Shown here piece by piece: positions 1-12,200 of a stretch of 64,000 nt of DNA. A program made the translations under genes and the position numbers. This DNA comes from Solanum dulcamara (lineage: Eukaryota; Streptophyta; Magnoliopsida; Solanales; Solanaceae), in NCBI RefSeq assembly GCF_947179165.1, contig NC_077240.1, positions 24,656,001 to 24,720,000 of the forward strand, read 5' to 3'. Every line of letters begins with the position of its first letter. Within the stretch, counting starts at the first letter, position 1. Below the pieces are notes generated by a model. It saw only the letters and a list, made by a program, of their open reading frames with translations, was not told where the DNA came from and ran no database searches.

Positions 1-233
1 TAGTAAGTCAGTTGTCTCTACTATGCGATGCATTGATCTAGTTACGTCCCATATGTGGCTGGTGTCCTGATTTACTTAAATGTTTCTAATGTCATGAAGG
101 CTTCCTTGTAACATCTCATCTTTGTGGATGATGGTTTGTATTGAAAAAAATATTACTACATACGCTAGTTTATGATTCTTGACATTGGACTAGTGTTTAT
201 AGAACTTTGTGAACACTTGTTTGCACTTTTAAG

Positions 234-3200
234 GGATGGTTTTTTTTACTGTAAAATCCCGAAGGAATCCTGCATTATTGGAAGACTTATATGCTAGAGT
301 TGGCTGCAGGTTACTAAGGAGAGACCCAATGGGAGCACTTGGCTATGCGAGCCTGGAACCTTCTCTTGCGAAATTAGTTGACACTGCTGATGGTCGCCCT
401 TCTGAGATGGGGCAAGTAGCTGCTTTGAGGAACGGAGAGGTTCTCGGACCTCAAACTGTTCTTAAGAGTGACCACTGTCCTGGCTGTCAACATCCTGGCT
501 TACCAGAAATATTAGAAGGTGCTCCTAACTTTAGAGAAATTCCAGGATTTCCTGTATATGGTGTTGCAAATCCAACTGTCAGTGGGATTCGATCTGTAAT
601 TCAAAGGATTGGTAGCTCCAAAGGTGGACGTCCAGTTTTCTGGCACAATATGAGAGAAGAACCTGTTATCTACATCAACGGAAAACCATTTGTACTCCGT
701 GAGGTTGAAAGGCCCTACAAAAATATGCTTGAATACACGGTATGAATGCAATTTCGTGCAAATTTTAGATAAATAACTTCTGTCAGATCTTGTTACTGCT
801 GATGATGCATAAACCCTTCATTTTGCATTGACGTACCATTGCCAAATGTGTGTGACATTGTATTTATCATTATATGGATCCTTAAAACAGGCCGTTAAAA
901 CGATAAAAAATTGAATGGACCTGTATCAGATTCGTACTTGTCTCAGATACTCTTGCTCGGTCCTCGTTTCTAAAACTCTTTCTTGAATCCATATTTTTAG
1001 ACTTCTATTATGCTTCCAGAAGCCGTTCCTCTACCTTTTGGTTTTCTCTGATTTGGAAGAATGCAGCTTTTTCTTTCTTTCTTTCTTTTTCTTTTTCTTT
1101 TCACATCAAAATCAAGAAAAGTAGATCATGGAGCTTCTGTTTGATTATAAACTTTTGTCTTACTACCTTTAAAAGTTCTTGCAATTTCTTGTGTCACATG
1201 TATTAAATTTAGAAGATATTCTTATTGATATTAATTCCAATGAGATCTCAATACACTCCCTCTATTTCAATTTATGTGTCTTACTTTATTGGTCTGTTGA
1301 AAAAACAATGATATTTTCTATATTTAGTAACTCTTTTATTCCAAAACCCTACTTGGCATGTTTAAGACCACAAGATTCAAAGGGCATTTTGGTACGTTGT
1401 AGACATGTTTAGTTTAGAACCGTAAGATTCGAAAGTCTCCCTTATTTTTTTAACTCTGTGCCTAGTCAAATTAAGATACTTAAATTGACACGGAAGGAGT
1501 AGAACATCAAATATCTTTGCTTTAAGTCCCTTTTTTGAACCTTTGGCTGATTATTTTATCAAACACGACAATCTAATAAGTACTTCCTTTGTACCGAATA
1601 ATCAGATTGCATAAACTGGAATTCGTACCAAGCTGATTTTGATTGATTTCAAATGGTACAGGTAGTTCTATTTTGAATTACGCTTGTTTTTCAGTAACTA
1701 TTTTATCTTTAATCTTTCACTTGGAAGTTGTTAAAGTTCCTGTTCTCTATCTTAAAAGCCTTATTTTGTTTTCCTCGGTATACAATATTTTCATTTCTAG
1801 TGCAAGGGCTTCTTGTATTACAAAGTTTGCTGAAAATATAAGATGTTTCCTTCTTTTAAGTGGATTTGCTTTACGGTCTTGAATCCATCTATTACTTATG
1901 ATTTGGAGTTATGATGATTAAACTGGTGAGTTACAACTAAATGAATATAGGGGATCGATCGTGAAAGAGTGGAAAAAATGGAAGCTAGATTAAAGGATGA
2001 CATTATGCGAGAAGCTGAGCGTTATCAAGGAGCAATAATGGTTATTCATGAAAATGATGACGGTCAAATATTTGATGCTTGGGAACATGTGAGCTCTGAT
2101 GCAGTTCAAACTCCTGTGGAGGTCTTTAAGTGCTTGGAGGCTGATGGTTTTCCTATAAAGTATGCTCGTGTTCCTATCACTGATGGCAAAGCTCCCAAAA
2201 GTTCTGACTTTGATGTATTGTCTTTTAATATAGCATCTGCTTCCAAGGATACTGCTTTTGTCTTTAATTGCCAGGTAACCTACTACTTCTTCTTCTTCTT
2301 CTTCTTCGATTTACTTGTATTTCCTGAGACATTTGGCTCCAAACAGATGATGCTGATTTTACTTATTTCTGCGAATACAGATGGGTATAGGGAGGACTAC
2401 TACTGGAACTGTAACTGCATGCCTTTTGAAATTACGTATTGATCGTGGGAGACCAATTAAAGTATTGCATGATGCATCAAATCCTGATTTAGGTGGTGGT
2501 ATGTCAATCGGTGATGAAAGTGAAGGCCAACCCCATCCACCTACTTCTTTAGTATTGAAAAGTAGACCGCAAACACACACGGATGATGCATTTGGGATAA
2601 ATGACATCCTGTTGCTCTGGAAAATAACAAGATTGTTTGATAACGGGGTGGAATGCCGAGAGGCCTTAGATGCTATTATTGATCGATGTTCAGCTTTGCA
2701 GAACATACGCCAAGCGGTCTTGCAATACAGGAAGCTGTTTAATCAGCAGCATAATGAGCCTAGAGAAAGAAGAGTAGCACTAAATCGTGGTGCTGAATAC
2801 TTGGAACGATATTTTCGTTTGATTGCTTTTGCTGCATATCTTGGTAGTGAAGCATTTGATGGATTTTGTGGACAAGGAGTATCGAGGATGACATTCAAAG
2901 ATTGGCTGCACCAGAGGCCGGAGGTTCAAGCAATGAAGTGGTCAATTAGATTACGGCCTGGGAGATTCTTTACCATCCCTGTAAGGCCTCTGTCATCTGT
3001 CTGTATCATGGTTATGGATTCTTTTGAAGCTCGATTTGATTCTGTTATAATTGTTTGTGCAGGAGGAACTAAGAGCTCCACATGAGTTGCAACATGGGGA
3101 TGCTGTTATGGAAGCTATTGTGAAAGATCGGAATGGCTCTGTTCTTGGGAAAGGGTCTATTCTCAAGATGTACTTCTTTCCTGGCCAAAGAACTTCCAGT

Positions 3201-6200
3201 CACATACAAATTCATGGTGCACCTCATGTTTACAGGGTATGTTAAATTTCCACTATTGTCAGGACGATAAGAGAAGCTGATTTTGATTTCACATGCCTTT
3301 TATGGAGTAGTTATACTTGTGTTAGGGTTTCCAAGAGAGATGTATTAGTACCATTTACAATGCAGGCCTTTATCATACACAGTTACACACACAATTTTCA
3401 TCACAGAGATTTGAAGCCAATTTTCATATGGCAAAGAACTATTTTCAACTAGATAGAGTAATAATGCTTTGAGACAAGTTTAGCATACAATATATTTATG
3501 TGTATATGATAAATGTTTTTTTCCATTTAAAAATAAAAATAAAAAATATTATACAGTAACATATAGAGTATTATATTAAGAGTCTTTTTTGTTGCCTATA
3601 TTGCACGAGACCAATTATACACTAATAGACTTGAGAAAATTAGGATCAAATGCAAAAATGTGAGTATGAAAACTCTGATGAAATGCAAATAAACACAGGA
3701 ATTTGGAGAGAAGAATATACCCACAAAACATCAGACAAGAAACAAACAAAAAAAAGAAACAAAAAAGGGAGAGAAGATAATTCAGTTTATTCCTGGTTTT
3801 GTTATAGAAGATTGCTAGTTTTCTCAACCGGAATCTTAGAATATTAGGAAATGAAAAACAATAAGCAAACCCTGAATGGAAAACAGAGAAGCAGCTCTGT
3901 AGAAGATGAGTACAAAAGAGGCTGTCAACGACAAGGGAGAGTATAAAAAGCTGTCAGGCAAGACTAACCAGAGCAGTATATGAAAATCGGATCAAACAAA
4001 GAAGTCCAAAGTATTGTTATTCCAATCAGCGATGCAGTATGGGGCTGGTTTATCCCTCTGCTACTGTTAGAGAAAGATAATTCATGATTATGCCTGTTTC
4101 TTTTAATTATAGAAGATGCTATTTATACCAACCGGAATCTTAGAATACTAGGAAATGAAAGCACTAAACAATAAGTAAACCTTGAATTGAAAACAGAGAA
4201 GCAGCTATGCAGAAAATGAGTACAAAAGAGGCTGTCAACAACAAGGGAGAGTATAAAAAGTTGCTAGGCAAGACTAACCAGAGCAGCGTACGAAAATCTG
4301 GTCAAATAAAGAAGTCCAAAGTATAGTACCCCAATCAACGATGCAATATGGGTCTGGTTTATCACTCTGCTACTATTAGAGATCTAAAGGTAAAGCCAGA
4401 AATTTAGAACAACAGCACAGAAAGATCAGGTAAGCAGAAAATTACTATGCTTAAGAAGATTACAGAAGAGACAGTCAACAACAGTGGAAAGTATTCTATC
4501 CCCATTCATTTGACGATTCAGTAGGGGGTTGGTTTATCCCTCCGCTACCATTATAGATCTCAATAAAAATCTCCATAATCCAAATTATTACGGCATGGAC
4601 TCTTTCTGTTTACGGAGGGCTCAGACGAACTCTTATGGAATTGGATTTGGCTTTACGGAGGGCTCGATTAGGTGTTATGTTAGCTCATTAGAACATCATT
4701 AAAATGCATAAAATTTGAGCTGAATTTCATTTCCTTATTCTGAAATCTCTCTAGCACTTCGAGTTCTGGAATTATTTTAAATTAGGCGACCAGTATTTCC
4801 GGCCAGATCTCTCTCTCCCCTCTCCCCTCTGTTCTCTCTTCTTTCCTTCTTCCTTTGTTTGTTTTTTTCCTCTTTGCCTGCGACCGGAAATCCCCCACCA
4901 GTAGGTTTTCGGGTAGTTTCTGCACAGGTATTTTCGGCAGTTCCTGGCGGTGAACAGTATTTCCGGTCGGTGAACAGTATTTTCCGGCCAGTGAACAGTA
5001 TTTTCCGGCAGAGAACAGCGTTTCCGGCGGCAAACAGAGATTTCTCATTGGTGAACAGGTTTTATTTACTTGGAGTTGGTACCTCCAATAGCCCATTTCC
5101 TGTATCTTAGCCTTATAAATTTTGTTGGCTCCGCCTAATTAAATACCTATTGCACTGCTACTAGACTATTGGTAACTTGTGCTTTACTATTGATCCTTCA
5201 TTTATCTTAGATTATCCGTTCACTAGCGTATATTTGCTTTTCTGGCTTTGGTGAGAGATGATAGACTAGGGTCATGTTCTCGGTTGGGATCGGGGGCCAG
5301 GGTTGGGTGGGTTAAGGGGGCGGTGGGAGCTTCTAGATTGAGAGTAGGGTCTTGGAATATTGAGACTTTATCAGAAAAGTCCATAGAGTTAGTTAAGATT
5401 CTTAAGAAGAGGAGGAGTAATATAGCTTGCGTCCAAGAGACTAAATGGGTAGGACCTAAAGCTAAGGAGGTGGATAGGTACAAACTTTTGTTCTCGGGCA
5501 AGTCGAGGTATAGGAATGGGGTAGGGATCTTTGTAGATAGTGAGCTTAGAGATCAGGTGGGAGAGGTTAGGAGAATCAATGATAGGATGATGGTGATTAA
5601 GTTAGTCATTGGAGGGCTCACCTTGAACACTATTAGTGCCTACACGCCACAAGTGGGGTTTGATGAGGAGATAAAAAGGCGCTTTTGGGAGGACTTGGAC
5701 GAAATGGTAGTAAGTATACCGCCTATTGAGAAGTTATTCATAGAAGGAGATTTCAATGGGCACATTGGGTCTGTTTCGACGGGCTATGACGAGGTGCATG
5801 GAGGATTTGACTTCGGAAACAGGAATGGTGGAGGAGTCTCACTCCTGGATTTTGCAAAAGCTTTTGGATTAATGGTAGCCAACTCGAGTTTCCCGAAGGA
5901 GGAGCACTTGGTAACCTTCCGTCGCTCGAGCGATGCGACGCAATAGACTTTTTTCTCCTTAGAAAAGATGATAAAGGCCTCTGTAAGGACTGCAAGGTCA
6001 TACCAAATGAGAATTTTACAATCCAACATAATCTATTGGTGATGGATTTGGAGATAAGAAGGAAGAAGAAGAAGAGGGTCGTGGATGACCGAACGAGGAT
6101 TAGGTGGGGTAGTTTGACTCCGTCTAGTGCTCTAGAGATGGGGGAGAAGCTGATGGCTATGGGGGCGTGGGATAGTAGTGGGGATGCAAGCAGTATATGA

Positions 6201-9200
6201 GATAGGACGATCAGCTGCTTTAGGGAAGTAGCTAGAGAGGTATTGGGGGTCTGACGAGGCCGCAGTGGTGGGCACTGAGGGGATTGGTGGTGGAATGGAG
6301 AATTCCAAGGGAAGGTAGAAACAAAGAAGCAGGCATATGTGAAGTTGGTAGATAGCAATGATGATGAAGAGAAGCAGACGAACAGGGAAAAGTATAAGAT
6401 AGCAAGTGAAGTGCATCAAGGACGAGGATGGTCAAGTGTTGGTACAGGAATCTCGCATTAGACAGAGATGTCAGTCATACTTTCATGAACTCTTGAACGA
6501 AGAAGGGGACAGAGACATTGTGTTGGGAGACTTGGATAGGCATCGCGACTTTGGATATTGTAGGAGTATAAAGGTTGAGGAGGTTAAGGGAGCTGTTCGT
6601 AGGATGCGTACGGAAAGAGTGATCGGACCTAACGAGATTCTTGGGGAATTTTGGAAGAATGCAGGTGGGGTAGGATTGAAGTGGCTGACTGCGTTGTTTA
6701 ATGTCATTTTCAAGACAATGAAGATGCCGGAAGAATAGAGGTGGAGTACAATGATTCTCGTGTACAAGAACAAGGGAGACATTCAAAGCTGCAACAACTA
6801 TAGAGGTATCAAGCTGCTAAGTCACACTATGAAAGTGTGGGAAAGGGTGAGGAGAGGTGTGTCTATTTCAGAGGACTAGTTTGGATTCATGCGGGGGCGC
6901 TCGACTACAGAAGCCATTCATATTGTAAGGAGATTGGTGGAGCAGTATAGGGAGCGGAAGAGGGACTTACACATGATATTCATTGACCTAGAAAAGGCCT
7001 ACGACAAAGTGCCAAGAGAGGTCCTATGGAGATGCTTGGAGGCCAAAGGTGTACCTGTGGCGTACATTAGAGCGATTAAGGACATGTATGATGGAGCTAA
7101 GACCAGGGTAAGGACGGTAGGAGGAGACTTGGAGCACTTCCCTGTTATGATGGGGTTGCACTAGGGATCAGCTCTTAGCCCGTTTCTATTCGCGTTGGTG
7201 ATGGATGAATTGACGAGACAAATACAAGGTGAGGTGCCTTGGTGTATGTTGTTCGTGGATGACAGTCTTGATTGATGAGACTCGCAACGGAGTTAACGAT
7301 AAGCTGGAGGGCTGGAGACAGACGTTGGAGTCTAAAGGATTTAAATTAAGTAGGACCAAGACAGAATACTTGGAGTGCAAGTTCAGTGGCCTGCCGCATG
7401 AGGCTGACGGGGAAGTGAGGCTTGGTACCCAGACCATTCAAAAGAAAAGTAGCTTCAAGTATCTTGGGTCTATTATACAGAAAGATGGGGATATCGACGA
7501 CGATGTTTCACATCATATTGGTGCAGGGTGGATGAAATGGAGGCTCGCCTCCGGAGTGCTGTGTAATAAGAAAGTGCCACCAAAACTCAAAGGCAAGTTC
7601 TACAAAGTGGTGGTTAGACTGACTTTATTATATGGGGCGGAGTGTTGGCTAGTCAAGAAATTTCATGTTCAGAAGATGAAAATCGCGGAAATGCGAATGT
7701 TGCGGTGGATGTGTGGGCACACTAGGATGGATAGAATTAGGAATGAAGATATCCGAGACAAGGTGAGAGTTACATCGGTGGAGGACAAGATGCGGGAAGC
7801 GAGACTGAGATGGTTTGGGCATGTGAAGAAGAGAGACACAGATGCTCCAGTGCAGAGGTGCGAAAGGTTGGCTATGAACGGTTTCAGGAGGGCAAAGAGA
7901 GGTCGAAGAAGTATTGGGAATATGTGATTAGACAGGATATGACACAGTTGCAGCTCGCCGAGGACATGACTTTTGATAGGTGGTTGTGGAGGACTCAGAT
8001 TAAGATAGAAGGCTAGGTGGCTTATCTTTTCACCATAGTAGTCGTAGTTTTGCTCATTTGTCTATTACCATTTGATTTCTACATTTGATTGCTGCTTATA
8101 TTTGTTGGGCCGGTATACTTTGGTTAGCTTATTTATCTATCGTAGTTAATGCTCCTTTCTTTCCGGACTGTCCTACCATGACTTTCTCGCTCTCATTATT
8201 CCTTATTTTCATATTGTTTTCGATATGCTTGGTTCTATCTGACCTTTGTCCTGTTTTTCCTTGTTTCCCTCTCTTGTTCTCCTCTCTTGAGTCGAGGGCT
8301 TTCAGAAACAACCGGCCTACCTTTCAAGGTGGGTTAGGTCTACGTACACTCTACCCTTCCCAGACCCCACATGGTAGGATTATACTGGGCTTGTTGTTGC
8401 TGTCTTTGTTGCACTCTGTCTGTTTAATCAGGCAGAATTCAGGTCGCAGAATAAATAGACAAAATATTCAACTTTTACCTAATTGTATAGGGTAGATTTT
8501 TTCACATTTGCAAATGTCATGCATACGCAATGCACTTATTTGACCTTGTATTGGAAGAGTACAATACACTGATTGGAGAGAGATAGAGGCTAAGGACATA
8601 AATTTTGTAGTGAATATGCATTGATTTACAAATTTGTGAATTTTGAGTTTTATTTCATGGCTAAAACTTGAAATTCGTATTGAATTTCTCATCCTTTTTA
8701 GGTTGATGGATACCCCATTTATAGCATGGCAACACCTACAATTGCTGGTGCAAAGGAGATGTTAACTTACCTTGGTGCAAAGCAGACGTCAAAAGAAAGA
8801 TTTGCTAAAAGAGTAATTTTAACTGATCTGAGAGAAGAGGCTGTTGTTTATATTAATGGAACACCCTTTGTTCTTAGAGAATTGAACAAGCCTGTTGAAT
8901 CCTTGAAGCATGTTGGAATCACTGGTTCATTGGTCAGTCTTTAATCAAATTACCCCTTCAAACAATGGTTATGATGATTTTATTATCTATTTACCTTCAT
9001 TTCACAGGTGGAACACTTGGAGGCACGGTTAAAAGATGACATTCAATGTGAGATTAAACAATCTGGTGGTAGGATGCTTCTGCATCGTGAAGAGTATAAC
9101 CCGACTTCAAATCAAGTTAGTATCATTGGATATTGGGAGAACATATTTGTAGATGATGTTAAGACTCCTGCTGAGGTATATGCAGGCCTGAAGTATGAAG

Positions 9201-12200
9201 GGTATGACATAACCTATCGGAGGATACCGTTGACTAGAGAGAAAGAAGCCCTGTCTTCCGATATTGATGCTATCCAATACTGTAAAGAGGAGTAAGTGGA
9301 AGCACAGAATTTGCAGAACATTTAAATGTCTTCAACTTCTGAGAGAGTTCATTCAAATTGTCACTAGCCTTTTTTGTGAGGGAAAAGTTGGCATATTGGA
9401 ACTGAGGCATAATTCATTTATTGTATATGAAAGTTGGATAGATTCTTGTCCTTCTGCAGCCATCACCATGACATTGACAGATTGCACTAGATCTAGAAGT
9501 AAAATCATGTTTGCCAAATTGCTTGTCTCAGAAATTCTAAATATCTCAGAGAATGTCCCATTGGATATAATAGGATATGCCTTGCTATACTAATTTTTTT
9601 TAATCGTGAGTTTAGGAATCTTGATTGGGAACGGCCTCTCTACCCTACAAAGGCGTAGAGGTAAGGTTTGTGTACATCCTACTTCCCCTACGCTGGTTAT
9701 GTTGTTGTTTGTTTGTTGTGAGTTTAGGAATCTTGATCCAACTATCATTAACTTGTCATTGCCAATTTATACTAGTTAGCGGCGCAAAAGCTACATTCCT
9801 AAAGTTGTCTGGCTTGATTTAGTGTTTGAGAAGATTTAATTGTTTATTCTTTGATAAGATAAATGTTATAACATACTTCTTTTATTATTCTCTCCCCAAA
9901 TCCAGAGAAAAAGTCTATTCTGTGTCAGGTGCAGTGTGATTTGGATTGCCAAAGGGTATAAAATGTCTTTCTAGTGATAATTTTTTACCTGTGTCGATGA
10001 AGAAATTATTTGAGAGTTGTTAATCCGTGACTTCCTTTTCTATGATCTCATTAGAAGGAAAATTAAACTAATTGTTCTTTTTTTTTCTCTAAACAGCACT
10101 GCAGGATCTTACCTTTTTGTATCACACACAGGATTTGGAGGGATTGCTTATGCAATGGCTATTATTTGTTTAAGGCTTGAAGCTGAGGCTAAATTGTCAT
10201 TGGATATTCATCGACCATTTGAAAGTACTGGTCTTCCTTGTTCTCCTCTAGAGAATTTCAATGTTCAAATTTCTGATGAAGAAGCACGGAGAATGGGTGA
10301 CTATCGGGACATATTAAGCCTCACTAGGGTTCTTGTGCACGGACCTGAGAGCAAGACAGATGTGGATGCTGTGATAGAAAGGTACACATCCTCTACTTCA
10401 TCAATAAATGCATGGGTTTTATTCTAGCTTCCTTTAGCTGTCCAGCTTCCTGAATACTACACGGGAGATTGGTTGAGGGCATAGATTCCATAAACTTCTC
10501 ATACCATAAATTTTTCAAGTATTATTTAGATTCAATTAGGGATTCTCTATTCAACAGTAAAAGGATCTAGTGACTGAACTTTTCTGACTTTATTGGGTGA
10601 AGACAATAAGTGAGTCAAATATATCTTCTAATGCTTATCAAATCTGTGTATATTAGGGGAATTGGGTAAACTAATTACTCCAAGATAAGAGGGAGATATA
10701 GAGAGGGAGGCAGTGGAGGGTTGTGTAGGTAATAAGGGTTAGGGAAGGGTGTTCGTTTACCGGTAAAGTCATCTTACTATGGTAAGTTGCTTTACAAAGA
10801 TGTTCAAATCTTACAAACCTGTTTGTTTGGATCCTCAACAGCGCCGAGAAAGATGTATTTTTTTTTTGCATGGTTGACGAGCGAATTCTGACTGCCAAAA
10901 ACTTGAGGAAGTGGAGCAATTATGTTGGTGTTTCATGTGCAAAAATACAGGAAAGGATGTGGACTGCCTTCTATTGAATTGCCAGATAGCTTCACAACTT
11001 TGGTTGAAAATTCTGAGATGGTTTGGTTTTGGACTATCCCGGGTACGGTGAAGGATTTTTTATTCAGTTGGGCTTTTAGATGACAGAAGAGAAGACATAG
11101 GGCATGATATATTGCTTCAATGGCTTTAATGTGAGTAGTATGGAGAGAGAAATAGAAGAGTGTTTGAAGGAAGTGAGCTTGATTTTGTACATTTGAAGAA
11201 TAGTTTCGTATCTTTAATAGCTTTTTGGTGTACCATGAGGTTCTTATTTGTATTTAAGGATGGGTCTCTTCTTCTGTAGAGAACCATTTATTTTTGTAGG
11301 CTTTTTATTTTTTGGTATACTTCTCCATTCCTTTAGCTTGCCTTTTAGTGCTTTGAGCTTGCAAGCTAGAATATAATTAGGCTTGCCTGAAATTTCAGAA
11401 GATGTCTACCATTCTCTTTTCTGTCTACAAAACCTTCTGTGCTCAACCACCAATTCTCAAATTTGAAATAAGATTTGTTCTGTTCCCAGACGATCAAAGT
11501 CAATTCTCTGTAGAAGTTTGATATTACTGAACTTATCATCCCACTCTTCTCTGTAGATGTTTGATATTGCTGAACCTATCACCCCCCCCCCCCCCCTCTT
11601 TTGATATAAGTATTCTATCAATTCTGGAAACAGTCATGTGATTATATCTTCTTTGGACCAGGTGGAAGTGCCCCTTTCAGTTGAGGATCGATCAATTTCA
11701 TATCCTGTATAAATACATGGAGATCTCCTCCTACAATTCATTTCAGAAGGAAATCTTGTGATGTTGAAATCCCCCCAAACAACCAGGGGCCACCCATCAA
11801 GCACCTAACTGCTCCATCTCTTCCCAAACATTTTCCCTTTCATATCTGCAAATTGGTGCATATACCCTTGTTATGTGACACTCAAAGTCTTGTAAGAGTG
11901 CCTCAAACTTGCAAATTAAGGTATATGAACCAATTTGAAAAGAGGTCCCTCTCCAAATTCTACTACCCTATAACACGAGTATACCCTGTACCACTAGCTT
12001 CTAAGTAGACAAATCTCACCCATCTACTTCTCCAAATCTCTTTAATGATCTCCCTTACATTCCCTTCTAATTTTGTTTCCCAAAGACAAATGATATCAGC
12101 ATTCCGTTTCTGTATCGGGCTCTTTACTAATTTTCTTTATCCTTATTATTAAGCCCCCTGACATTCCATGAAATCAAATTGATCTTCATTAAAAGCAATT

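Larger units (their letters stand above)
4770..8400 (+). mobile_element. RTE-type non-LTR retrotransposon (LINE), near full length but broken
   Basis: A pyrimidine-rich and GAACAGTATTTCCGG-repeated leader (about 4770-5060) precedes an apurinic-type endonuclease and a reverse transcriptase in the same direction, and the copy ends near 8400 in TTGTTGTTGC. The TTG-rich tail instead of poly(A) is typical of plant RTE elements. It sits in the 3237-8701 paladin intron in gene orientation. I found no convincing target duplication, so both outer edges are approximate. Confidence 0.8.

Noticed and set aside
1969..2442. Single ORF with a run of Phe in the middle
   Set aside because: It runs through the intron 2275-2380; the Phe run is the pyrimidine tract before the splice acceptor. 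The exon ends at 2274.
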